DNA of 64,000 nucleotides, taken from NCBI RefSeq assembly GCF_017921975.2, contig NZ_JAGEMO020000016.1, forward strand, positions 177,018 through 241,017. Direction: 5' to 3'. Below, piece after piece: positions 19,183 through 27,022 of this stretch. Position 1 is the stretch's first letter. Every line of letters begins with the position of its first letter. Under the pieces are notes generated by a model. That model did not search any database. It was not told the origin of the DNA and was given only the letters and a program-made list of their open reading frames with translations. Source of the stretch: Hymenobacter terricola. Its GTDB lineage: Bacteria; Bacteroidota; Bacteroidia; Cytophagales; Hymenobacteraceae. Made by a program: the position numbers and the translations under genes.

Positions 19183-20520
19183 CTATAGTCGCTTGTTCAT
19201 GTCCACGGTTTGGTAGCCGATGAGCAGGTCGGCACGGGTTCCGGGCGGGCGGTAGTACACCAGCAGGTCGTACTGGTTTTCGGTTTCGTAGTGGGTGCCT
19301 TCGTAGTACACTTCATTCGGCGCGATGCCGCGCGCGCCGGCCACCGCGAAATCAAAGTTGTAGTAGCCTTGCTTGAGCAGGGCGTGGCCGGTGTACAGTT
19401 GCTTGGTGTCGTCGTAGGTCAGCTTGAACTCGTCCTTGAGCTGCCAGTCGGTGAGGGCGCCAAACACGTACACGGGGCCGGGCGCGGGCTGGTCGGCCTT
19501 TAGCTGGAAGGTCACGTCGGCGTAGTCGGCATTGGTGGCGCCGCTGCCGTATTCACGGCTTTCGAACACGCGCTGGCCGTTGGCGTCCACGTACTGGTTG
19601 TAGGCCGTGGGGCTGCGCGACACCTCGGGCTGCAGCAGCACGGTGGTTACGGGCGTGGCGCGCGGGTCGACGTGCAGCACGCCCAGGCCCACCGTCTGAA
19701 TGGAGCGGGTGTCGAAATATCGGTACTCACTGAGGCCGGGGAAGGCATTTTCGAAGTTAAAATACTGGTATTCGAGGCGTCGCTCGGCGTCGCGCACGAA
19801 GGTGGGGCGCAGGTTGTACTTGGCGTTGTCCCAGCGGAAGTTCTGGCGCAACACCACTTTCACTTCCACGGCCGGGTTCACCAGCTCCACGCTGCCGTAG
19901 CCGATGCTGAAATCGAGCTGCTGCAAGGTGTAGCGCTCCTGCCCGCCAATCACGATGCCCGGCGCCAGGCCCACCTGCACCTGGTTTTCGTACACCACCA
20001 GCCGGCGCGATACCACCGGCACGCCGCCCGGGCTCTGCACCACCAGCAGGTAATTGCCGCTGATTTTCACGGCCGGCGCATGCAGCCGGTAATGAAAGTA
20101 GGGCACCTTGGTGCCCGTGCTCACGCGGTAGTCGGTGACCAGAAATTCGTTGATTTCGTTCAGGAACTGCATGTCTGTCAGCACCGAAGGCTGCCAGTCT
20201 GCGTCGCAATGAATGAGCTTGGCCGTGTAGCGCTGGCTCTGCTCGTTCAGCACGTCAAACTCCAGGGTGATGGCCTGGCTTTGACCCAGCGGCACTATCG
20301 GCGGCTGAAATACCTCGTTCACCTGGCCCGTGGCCACGAAGCACTGCACGCTGCGCACGTCGGGCGCGTAGGTATAGTCCTGGTAGCGCAGGGTTTTATC
20401 GGCGTAGTATTCCGGCGGCTTCTGGGTGCCGGGCGTGGCCGGGCCGGTGCTGGTGATGGGCGTGCCCAGGGGCACGCAGGCAGTGGCAAGCAGGAAAGTG
20501 GCGAAACGAAGGATGCGCAT
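19183..20520 (-). CDS. Type IX secretion system plug protein (DUF5103 lipoprotein)
   Basis: The protein is 445 residues from ATG 20520, chosen for the lipoprotein signal ending LLATAC (Cys about 14). It contains the features of the DUF5103/T9SS plug family: YQDYTYAPDVRSVQCF, a beta-rich N-domain with LIHCDADWQPS, and the YRYFDTRS segment and a C-terminal QYDLLVYYRPPGTRADLLIGY. In Flavobacterium johnsoniae the Plug protein seals the periplasmic side of the SprA translocon. It fits the three T9SS cargo genes in this window. It is convergent with the Gly-rich lipoprotein gene, 14 bp apart. Confidence 0.87.
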   Translation of the reverse strand: MRILRFATFLLATACVPLGTPITSTGPATPGTQKPPEYYADKTLRYQDYTYAPDVRSVQCFVATGQVNEVFQPPIVPLGQSQAITLEFDVLNEQSQRYTAKLIHCDADWQPSVLTDMQFLNEINEFLVTDYRVSTGTKVPYFHYRLHAPAVKISGNYLLVVQSPGGVPVVSRRLVVYENQVQVGLAPGIVIGGQERYTLQQLDFSIGYGSVELVNPAVEVKVVLRQNFRWDNAKYNLRPTFVRDAERRLEYQYFNFENAFPGLSEYRYFDTRSIQTVGLGVLHVDPRATPVTTVLLQPEVSRSPTAYNQYVDANGQRVFESREYGSGATNADYADVTFQLKADQPAPGPVYVFGALTDWQLKDEFKLTYDDTKQLYTGHALLKQGYYNFDFAVAGARGIAPNEVYYEGTHYETENQYDLLVYYRPPGTRADLLIGYQTVDMNKRL

Positions 20521-20752
20521 GCTGCGAAAGTAACGCCTGCGGAGCCTTACGGCAGGCAATGCGCCGCTACTAACTAGCAGATGAGTTTGCTTGTATTAGT
20601 AGTTAATATTCCTATATTAGTAATGCTTGAAAGGGAGTTGACTACCGCAGCCAAGCGGCTAAAGGGCATTCCTGTGTGTGCCGCGCCAAAGCAGTGCGAC
20701 ACGTGGGAAATTCCCCACTCCATTGCGATAAAATAACCAACAGGCTTGCAGC

Positions 20753-22270
20753 ATGACGACTCGAAAAACCCCAATTGAAATGAGTCAGGAGCAATTCAAA
20801 GCGCTTGGCTATCAGTTGATAGATTTGATTGCCGATTTTATGGGCACAATCGCGCACAAGCGCGTGACAACGGGTGAGACGGCAACGCAATTGCAAAAGC
20901 TCCTGGGTAATGCCCCATTGCCGGAAAATGGTGCGCCGGCTGAAGAAATCCTGGCCCACGCCGCTGATTTGTTGCTCAACCACTCGCTGTTGAACGGGCA
21001 CCCCAAATTTCTGGGGTATATCACCTCATCGGCCGCGCCGATTGGCGCCCTGGCCGACTTATTAGCCGCTTCAGTCAACCCCAATGTGGGCGCACAAATA
21101 TTAAGCCCAATCGCCACCGAAATTGAGAAGCAAACCATCCGGTGGCTGGCTGAATTTATTGGTGTTTCCCCGGATTATGGCGGAATATTGGTCAGCGGCG
21201 GCAATATGGCCAACTTCACTGCATTTGTGACGGCAATAACTGCCAAAGCTCCTGAAAACTACCGCGAAGAAGGTCTTGCCAATACCCCGGCAAAATTGGT
21301 GGCCTATTGCTCAAAAACCACCCATGCCTGGATTGAAAAAGCGGCAATTCTATTCGGCCTGGGCTCCAAATCAGTGCGGTGGATACCGACGGATGCCGCG
21401 AACAAAATGGATGTTGACGCACTGGAACAAACCATACAAAACGACCTGAAAAACAACTGCAGCCCCATTATGGTGGTAGCCACCGCCGGCGACGTGAGCA
21501 CCGGCGCCGTTGATAACCTGCGGGCTATTGCAGCTATTTGCAAGACGTATGATTTATGGTTTCATGTGGATGGCGCGTATGGCATTCCCGCGGCAGTGGT
21601 GCCAGAGCTGGCAACGCTGTTTGATGGAATTAAAGAAGCAGATTCCATTGCCCTCGACCCCCATAAATGGTTGTATAGCCCGCTTGAAGCCGGTTGCACG
21701 TTAGTGAAAAATCCGCAGCATTTACTTAATACCTATAGCTTCCATCACGACTATTACAATTTTGATAATCAGGGCGACGAGCGCGTGCATAATTATTATG
21801 AATACGGCATGCAGAATTCCCGGGGATTCCGCGCCCTGAAGGTGTGGTTGGCGTTGCAACAAGTAGGCCGCCGCGGCTATGAGGCCATGATTCGGGAAGA
21901 TATTGAGCTGGCAAAGCTGTTGTTTGCAGAATCGAATAAGCATCCAGAGCTTGAAGCAATTACGCAGGGCTTAAGCATCACAACGTTGCGGTACATCCCC
22001 TTGCATTATGTGCCTCATGATGAAGATGGGGAAGAATACCTCAATATTCTGAATGAAGCGTTGCTTAATAAATTACAGCAGGGCGGTGAGGTATTCGTGT
22101 CGAATGCTATGGTGATGAAAAAATATTGCCTGAGAGCCTGTGTTGTGAATTTTAGAACAACCCGGGGGGATGTAAGTGAGACTATTGGAATAATAGTTAA
22201 TGAAGGCAGAAAAATGCACCAAAAACTTGAAAATAATCAGCTATATCTGGCTACGCAACGACAGCAATAA
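20753..22270 (+). CDS. PLP-dependent group II (aromatic-amino-acid-type) decarboxylase
   Basis: This 505-residue fold-type-I PLP enzyme has the group II decarboxylase hallmarks: HVDGAYG before DPHKW, with the PLP Lys305, plus a SGGNMAN loop near 145. It probably removes CO2 from an amino acid (aromatic, glutamate or related) to give an amine. Base use is visibly more AT-rich than flanking genes, and the next genes downstream share this. It may form an operon with the methyltransferase at 22386. The substrate cannot be fixed from sequence by eye. Confidence 0.9.
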   Translation: MTTRKTPIEMSQEQFKALGYQLIDLIADFMGTIAHKRVTTGETATQLQKLLGNAPLPENGAPAEEILAHAADLLLNHSLLNGHPKFLGYITSSAAPIGALADLLAASVNPNVGAQILSPIATEIEKQTIRWLAEFIGVSPDYGGILVSGGNMANFTAFVTAITAKAPENYREEGLANTPAKLVAYCSKTTHAWIEKAAILFGLGSKSVRWIPTDAANKMDVDALEQTIQNDLKNNCSPIMVVATAGDVSTGAVDNLRAIAAICKTYDLWFHVDGAYGIPAAVVPELATLFDGIKEADSIALDPHKWLYSPLEAGCTLVKNPQHLLNTYSFHHDYYNFDNQGDERVHNYYEYGMQNSRGFRALKVWLALQQVGRRGYEAMIREDIELAKLLFAESNKHPELEAITQGLSITTLRYIPLHYVPHDEDGEEYLNILNEALLNKLQQGGEVFVSNAMVMKKYCLRACVVNFRTTRGDVSETIGIIVNEGRKMHQKLENNQLYLATQRQQ

Positions 22271-22385
22271 GTTTTTCCAATGCAGCATATTAATGCAGGA
22301 AAATGGGAATACTGATTTGCTTGCAAGTAGCACGTATTACCCATTTCTAATCATTGACAACCAAGTCATTAACCAGAACAAAACC

Positions 22386-23231
22386 ATGGAAGCGCAACTC
22401 GAAGAAATCCTGGAGCAGCAACGGGAATCGTGGAATAAATTCTCGCCCGGCTGGAAAAAATGGGACGGCCTTTTGATGGATTTTATGAAGCCCATGGGCG
22501 ATGAAATCATCCGGCTGCTGAAGCCCCAGCCCAATGACGTGGTGCTGGACGTGGCCTCGGGCACGGGTGAGCCGGGCCTGACCATCGCCACGATGGTGAA
22601 AAATGGCCAGGTAATCAGCATCGATATCGCCGAAGGCATGCTGGCAGTGGCCAAAGAACACGCGGCACAGCGCGGCATTCGGAATTTTGAAACCCGGCAG
22701 GCCGATGTGTGCGAGCTACCTTTTGCCGACAATACATTTGATGCCATCAGCTGCCGCTTCGGGTTCATGTTTTTTCCCGATATGCAGCTTGCCGCCAACG
22801 AAATGGCTCGCGTGCTGAAGCCCGGCGGCCGGCTCGCCACGGCCGTGTGGAACGTGCCCGAAAAGAACTTCTGGGTGACTGCCGCGATGGGCAGCATCAA
22901 TAAAAATATGCAATTGCCCCCGCCCCCGCCCGGTGCTCCCGGCATGTTTCGGTGCGCCAAGAGGGGCTCTATCGCCGAGCTATTCCGGCAGGCCGGCCTG
23001 AAAAACGTCTCCGAAGCCGAAGTCGGCGGCCAGCTGAATAGCGGCACGGCCGATAACTATTGGGCCATGATGACGGAAGTAGCCGCCCCGGTTATAGCTG
23101 CGCTCAACAAGGCGGATGCGGGCACGCAAGCGAAAATTAAGCAGGAAGCACTGGAGTTGATTAACCAGAAATGTCCCGATGGCAACGTGCTAATAGAATC
23201 GAGCGCGCTGGTGATTTATGGCGAGAAGTAG
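22386..23231 (+). CDS. Class I SAM-dependent methyltransferase
   Basis: The protein is 281 residues from ATG 22386; a longer frame from 22200 runs into the decarboxylase and is rejected. Motif I VLDVASGTGEPG is near residue 55, the acidic residue SIDIAEGM about 25 residues later, and motif post-I DAISCRFGFMFFPD and LKPGGRL follow, as in UbiE/ubiquinone-menaquinone-type methyltransferases. The region resembles enzymes that modify small molecules. Its position 115 bp after the amino-acid decarboxylase suggests a decarboxylate-then-methylate pathway for an amine, which is inference. Confidence 0.87.
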   Translation: MEAQLEEILEQQRESWNKFSPGWKKWDGLLMDFMKPMGDEIIRLLKPQPNDVVLDVASGTGEPGLTIATMVKNGQVISIDIAEGMLAVAKEHAAQRGIRNFETRQADVCELPFADNTFDAISCRFGFMFFPDMQLAANEMARVLKPGGRLATAVWNVPEKNFWVTAAMGSINKNMQLPPPPPGAPGMFRCAKRGSIAELFRQAGLKNVSEAEVGGQLNSGTADNYWAMMTEVAAPVIAALNKADAGTQAKIKQEALELINQKCPDGNVLIESSALVIYGEK

Positions 23232-23285
23232 CCCGGCGCAATTTGAAAATCCGGGTCGTATACCCTGGCTTCCAGCAAGTGCGTG

Positions 23286-23444
23286 CGGGTGCATTCCTAC
23301 ACTATACACTTGCTGGAAGCCGACACCGACATCTGCGTCATTCAGGACCCATTGAGAAACAATAGCATCAAACCCGCTGAAATATATTCCCGTGTGGCCC
23401 AGCGCGCCTGCCCACCCTCCCATCTCAACAGCCTTGGTTTCTAA
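23286..23444 (+). pseudogene. Tyrosine recombinase (integrase) C-terminal remnant
   Basis: Frame +3 reads HSYTIHLLEADTDICVIQ, then LRNNSIKPAEIYSRVAQRA before a stop at 23442. This parallels the C-terminal catalytic region of tyrosine recombinases (RHSxATHLLEAGTDIRxIQELLGHxSIKTTEIYTHV). The catalytic Tyr (EIYSRV) and the first Arg/His survive, but the second His (LGH) has become RN, and everything before residue HSY is gone. A 15-bp inverted repeat (23267-23281 / 23307-23321) marks a rearrangement at the break. It is a dead gene, likely left by the element that brought in the flanking AT-rich genes. Confidence 0.65.
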
Positions 23445-23509
23445 CCTGATAGTAGCGGGCACCTTAATACTGCGTGCAACTCAATGGCCTCGACCACAGA
23501 AAAATTTAT

Positions 23510-23896
23510 ATGACTACAAGGAAAAACTTCAATACTGCACGTGTTCCGAAAATGAGTGAAGTATTCCCTCAATCTGTTATTGCAGACAATTTGATTTTTT
23601 TATCCGGCACGCCTGGATTAGACTTATCTACAGGACAGATTATAAGTGCTGACTTTGAAGAACAAATAAGGCAGAGCTTTAAAAACATACAGACAATTCT
23701 CGAAGATGCAGGTTCAAATATGTCGAAAGTCTTGAAAACAACCATTTTTATGGTACATGGTAATGATTTCAGCGTAGTCAACAAAGTTTACAAAGAATTC
23801 TTTCCCGAAAATCCACCCGCGAGAAGTACCCCCCAAGTGATGCCATTTCCTGCTGGAATATTGGTTTCGGTTGAATGTATTGCGCAAGTAGAGTAA
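23510..23896 (+). CDS. RidA-family enamine/imine deaminase
   Basis: The protein is 128 residues from ATG 23510, typical of the RidA (YjgF/YER057c/UK114) family. The key Arg105 in NPPARST and Glu122 in VSVECIAQVE are in the family positions. Members hydrolyse reactive enamine/imine intermediates released by PLP enzymes such as threonine dehydratase, so its place beside a PLP decarboxylase is sensible. The gene is clearly AT-rich compared with the rest of the window, which supports recent acquisition. It is convergent with the ABC-F gene across a strong terminator. Confidence 0.92.
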   Translation: MTTRKNFNTARVPKMSEVFPQSVIADNLIFLSGTPGLDLSTGQIISADFEEQIRQSFKNIQTILEDAGSNMSKVLKTTIFMVHGNDFSVVNKVYKEFFPENPPARSTPQVMPFPAGILVSVECIAQVE

Positions 23897-23980
23897 TTTA
23901 AAATTTACTTTTAATTAAGCATTGGTTGTAGCCTGACGGCTTTTAAACTTTGCCATAAACGCCATACTTCGTCGCCAGAG

Positions 23981-24038
23981 ACCAAACAAAAAGCCTCGCC
24001 CAAAGCACTTATGCTTCGGGCGAGGCTTTTTGTTTGGT
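23981..24038. terminator. Bidirectional terminator between ridA-like and ABC-F genes
   Basis: A perfect 21-bp stem (accaaacaaaaagcctcgccc with its complement) has A/T tracts on both sides, between convergent genes. Confidence 0.93.
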
Positions 24039-24047
24039 GAGGGTTTC

Positions 24048-25958
24048 CTACACTTCGGCCAGCATTTCCCAACGGTCGTTTAATAGGGCTAATTCCTTTT
24101 TTACCTGCTCAAATTTCACCGTGGTGTCTTTGAGCTGAGCGGCATTTTGATATATCTGCGGGTCGGCCAGCTGCTTTTCGTAAATGGCTAATTCTTTTTC
24201 CAGGGTGTCGATTTTGGCTTCGACTTCGGCCAATTCGCGCAGGGCTTTTTTCTGGTCGGGCGAAGGGGTTTTGGCGGGAGCCGCCTCGGCTTTGGGCTCC
24301 GATTTTGGGGTGGGTTTGGGGGCCGAGGGGCTGGGCAGGCCGGCTTTCTTGGCGGCTTTCTCGCGGTCGTCCTGCCACTGCTCGTACTCGGCGTAGGTGC
24401 CGGGGTATTCCTTCAATTGGAAATCCTCGATGTACCAGATTTTGGTGGCCACGTTTTCCACGAAAAACCGGTCGTGGCTGATGACGATGAACGTGCCCTG
24501 GTACTGCTCCAGGGCCTGAATCAGGATGTTGACCGACACCATGTCCAGGTGGTTGGTGGGTTCGTCGAGCAGCAGGAAGTTGGCTTCCGAAATCAGGGTT
24601 TTGGCCAGGGCCACGCGGCTTTTTTCGCCGCCGCTAAGGACTTTGATTTTCTTAAAAACTTCCTCGCCCGAGAACAGGAAGGAGCCCAGCACCGAGCGCA
24701 GCTCCATTTCGCTGCGCTTCGAGCCGGCCTCCAGCATCTCCTGGATGATTTCGTTCTCCATCGTGAGCGACTCCAGCTGGTGCTGGGCGTAGAACGACAT
24801 GATGACGTTGTGGCCGAGCTGGTGCTTGCCGTCGGTGGGGGCTTCGGTGCCGGCCACGAGGCGCATGAGCGTCGATTTGCCCTTGCCGTTGGCCCCGATC
24901 AGCGCGATTTTGTCGCCCCGCTCGATGTGCACGTGGGTGTCGCGGAAAATCAGCTTCTGGTCGTACTTTTTCATCACGTGCTCCATGCGCAGGATGTGCC
25001 GGCCGGGCTCCACCTTGAACTGGAACTTCATGTTAATCTTGGCCGCGTCGCTGGCCACGTCCTCAATGCGCTCCAGCTTGTCGAGCGCCTTCACGCGGCT
25101 CTGGGCCTGCTTGGCCTTGCTGGCCTTGGCTTTGAAACGCTCAATAAACCGCTCAGCGGCCTTAATCTGCGATTGCTGGTTCTCAAAAGCACCCTTCTGA
25201 ATGAGGTTGCGCTCCTCCTTTTCTTCCAGGTAGTAGGAGTAGTTGCCGGCGTAGGGCACCAGCTTGCCGCCGGTCACTTCCACGGTGGTGTTGGTGGTGC
25301 GGTCCAGGAATTCGCGGTCGTGGCTCACGATGATAACCGCGCCCTCGTAGTCGGCCAGGTAGTTTTCAATCCATTTAATTGACGGCAGGTCCAGGTGGTT
25401 GGTCGGTTCGTCGAGGAGCAGGAGGGAGGGTTGCTGCAGCAGGATTTTGGCCAGCATCACGCGCATGCGCCAGCCGCCCGAGAAGGTTTTCAGCGGCTTG
25501 CTCAGCTCTTCGGTGGTGAACCCCAGGCCTTCCAGGATTTCCTCGGCGCGCGACTGCATAGTGTAGCCGCCCAGCGCCTCAAACCGCTCCTGCATGGTGG
25601 CCAGCTTATCGACCAAATCATCGGTGTATTCGGTTTCGAACAGCACCAGCAGGTCATCAATCTTATGTTGCAGCTCCAGGGCTTCCTCAAAAGCCTGCAT
25701 GGCCACGTGCAAGATGCTTTCGTGGGTGTCGTAGCTCAGCAGGTCTTGGTTCAGGAAGCCCAGGCTCACGTCCTTGCTCATCGAAATGGAGCCGCCGTCG
25801 GCCTTGTATTCGCCCACCAGAATGCGGAGCAGCGTCGATTTGCCCGTGCCGTTGAGGCCAATCAGGCCAATTTTATCCTTGGGCTTAATGTGCAGGCTGG
25901 CATTGTCGTACAGCGCACGGGAGCCAAAGTGAAAGTCGAGGTCGGAGATTGAAATCAT
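24048..25958 (-). CDS. ABC-F family ATPase (translation factor type)
   Basis: The 636-residue protein has two ABC ATPase domains and no membrane segment. Walker A motifs are GLNGTGKST (34-42) and GANGKGKST (about 352-360). Signature motifs are FSGGWRMRV and LSGGEKSRV, each followed by LLLDEPTNHLD. A linker (about 230-300, Lys/Arg/Glu-rich) and a C-terminal Lys/Ala/Pro region with a coiled coil (about 540-636) are present. ABC-F proteins bind the ribosomal E site, rescue stalled ribosomes or protect against ribosome-targeting antibiotics. Which sub-class this is was not determined. A -7 box lies 21-28 bp upstream of the start codon. Confidence 0.96.
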   Translation of the reverse strand: MISISDLDFHFGSRALYDNASLHIKPKDKIGLIGLNGTGKSTLLRILVGEYKADGGSISMSKDVSLGFLNQDLLSYDTHESILHVAMQAFEEALELQHKIDDLLVLFETEYTDDLVDKLATMQERFEALGGYTMQSRAEEILEGLGFTTEELSKPLKTFSGGWRMRVMLAKILLQQPSLLLLDEPTNHLDLPSIKWIENYLADYEGAVIIVSHDREFLDRTTNTTVEVTGGKLVPYAGNYSYYLEEKEERNLIQKGAFENQQSQIKAAERFIERFKAKASKAKQAQSRVKALDKLERIEDVASDAAKINMKFQFKVEPGRHILRMEHVMKKYDQKLIFRDTHVHIERGDKIALIGANGKGKSTLMRLVAGTEAPTDGKHQLGHNVIMSFYAQHQLESLTMENEIIQEMLEAGSKRSEMELRSVLGSFLFSGEEVFKKIKVLSGGEKSRVALAKTLISEANFLLLDEPTNHLDMVSVNILIQALEQYQGTFIVISHDRFFVENVATKIWYIEDFQLKEYPGTYAEYEQWQDDREKAAKKAGLPSPSAPKPTPKSEPKAEAAPAKTPSPDQKKALRELAEVEAKIDTLEKELAIYEKQLADPQIYQNAAQLKDTTVKFEQVKKELALLNDRWEMLAEV

Positions 25959-25978
25959 TGTTGCGGGGTATTCAGGGG

Positions 25979-25986
25979 CAAAGGTA
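25979..25986 (-). promoter_or_regulatory. -7 element for the ABC-F gene
   Basis: The minus strand reads TACCTTTG, matching TAnnTTTG, and gives a leader of about 15 nt before ATG 25958. Confidence 0.55.
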
Positions 25987-26056
25987 CGGCCTGCATCGTT
26001 GGGCTCGAACCCCGAAAACAGTCAGAGGCCGGTTAATATTCCTTTCGGGGCAAAAT

Positions 26057-26085
26057 AAAAAGCCCGGCTGCCAGCCGGGCTTTTT
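26057..26085 (-). terminator. Terminator after the desaturase gene
   Basis: A strong GC stem (agcccggctg / cagccgggct) is bounded by A and T tracts, between the ABC-F promoter region and the end of the desaturase gene. Confidence 0.9.
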
Positions 26086-26122
26086 GTAATCATAATGCAA
26101 TCCAAGGGGGCAGCGGGAGTTT

Positions 26123-26899
26123 TTAGGCCGCCACGGCTGCCTGGGCTTCGGCGGTTTCCTGGGCCGCTACTCTCACCAGCCGGAGCTTGATGATACCGAG
26201 CTTATCCAGCGTCCAGATGACGGGGTAGGAGGGGTCCAGCTCCCACTTTTTCACGCCGAAATTGACGCGGCTGGGCAGCTTGTGGTGGTTGTTCTGGAAC
26301 AGCTCGCCGCCGGTGAGGAAGTCGAAAAACAGTGAATTGCGGCTTTTGTCGTTGTTGTCGAAGTTCTGGTAGCCGTATTTGTGGCCGGCCCAGTTCACGA
26401 TGGCGCCGTGCACCGCGCCCATGCTCAGGTGAATGGGCAACAGCAGGTATTGCCACCACGCGGTGGCAAAATTGACGTAGAACAGCACGTACACCGCGCC
26501 CCAGCCCACCCGCGAGTACCACTTGTTGCCGAAATCTTCGAGCGAATTCCAGACCGGATAGTTGCCTTGAAAGCGCTGGGCGGCCACGGAAGTGCCTTTC
26601 ACGCAGTCCTGGTAGATGGTGCGGGTTTTCCACATCATCGTGAAGGCGTTGGTGCTGTTGTGGGGCGAGTGCGGGTCGTTGGGCGTGTCGGAATAGGCGT
26701 GGTGCATGCGGTGCAGCAGCGCATACGCTTGAGGCGACATGAAGCTGCTGCCCTGCGAAACGTAGGTCAGCAGGAAGAACAGCCGCTCCGTCACCGGGGC
26801 CATCGTGAACATGCGATGGGCGGCATAGCGGTGCTGGAAAAACGTCTGCGTAAACAGCGACAGGTACCAGTGCGCGGTTAAGAAGAGGAAAATAGCCAT
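26123..26899 (-). CDS. Membrane fatty acid (acyl-CoA type) desaturase
   Basis: The 258-residue integral membrane di-iron desaturase has histidine boxes HRYAAH (23-28), HRMHH (63-67) and a third box around QNNHH near 215. Hydrophobic segments surround them. The protein probably inserts a double bond into membrane acyl chains and helps keep membranes fluid in cold. It is short for a stearoyl-CoA desaturase but normal for bacterial forms. It is monocistronic, with a terminator downstream. Confidence 0.93.
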   Translation of the reverse strand: MAIFLFLTAHWYLSLFTQTFFQHRYAAHRMFTMAPVTERLFFLLTYVSQGSSFMSPQAYALLHRMHHAYSDTPNDPHSPHNSTNAFTMMWKTRTIYQDCVKGTSVAAQRFQGNYPVWNSLEDFGNKWYSRVGWGAVYVLFYVNFATAWWQYLLLPIHLSMGAVHGAIVNWAGHKYGYQNFDNNDKSRNSLFFDFLTGGELFQNNHHKLPSRVNFGVKKWELDPSYPVIWTLDKLGIIKLRLVRVAAQETAEAQAAVAA

Positions 26900-27022
26900 C
26901 GGGCGGGAGGAGGTGAGTTCAGGCGCAGGTCGAAAAAAGAAACCTGGAGACCTGAGAACGGCTCTACTGCTTCGCTTTGGCTAGTGCTTGGGAAAGGTAC
27001 GAGGTTTTGTATGGTTCAGCTT

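Noticed and set aside
25995..26020. tRNA-like T-arm sequence (gggctcgaacccc)
   Set aside because: No acceptor stem, anticodon arm or D arm can be formed around it.
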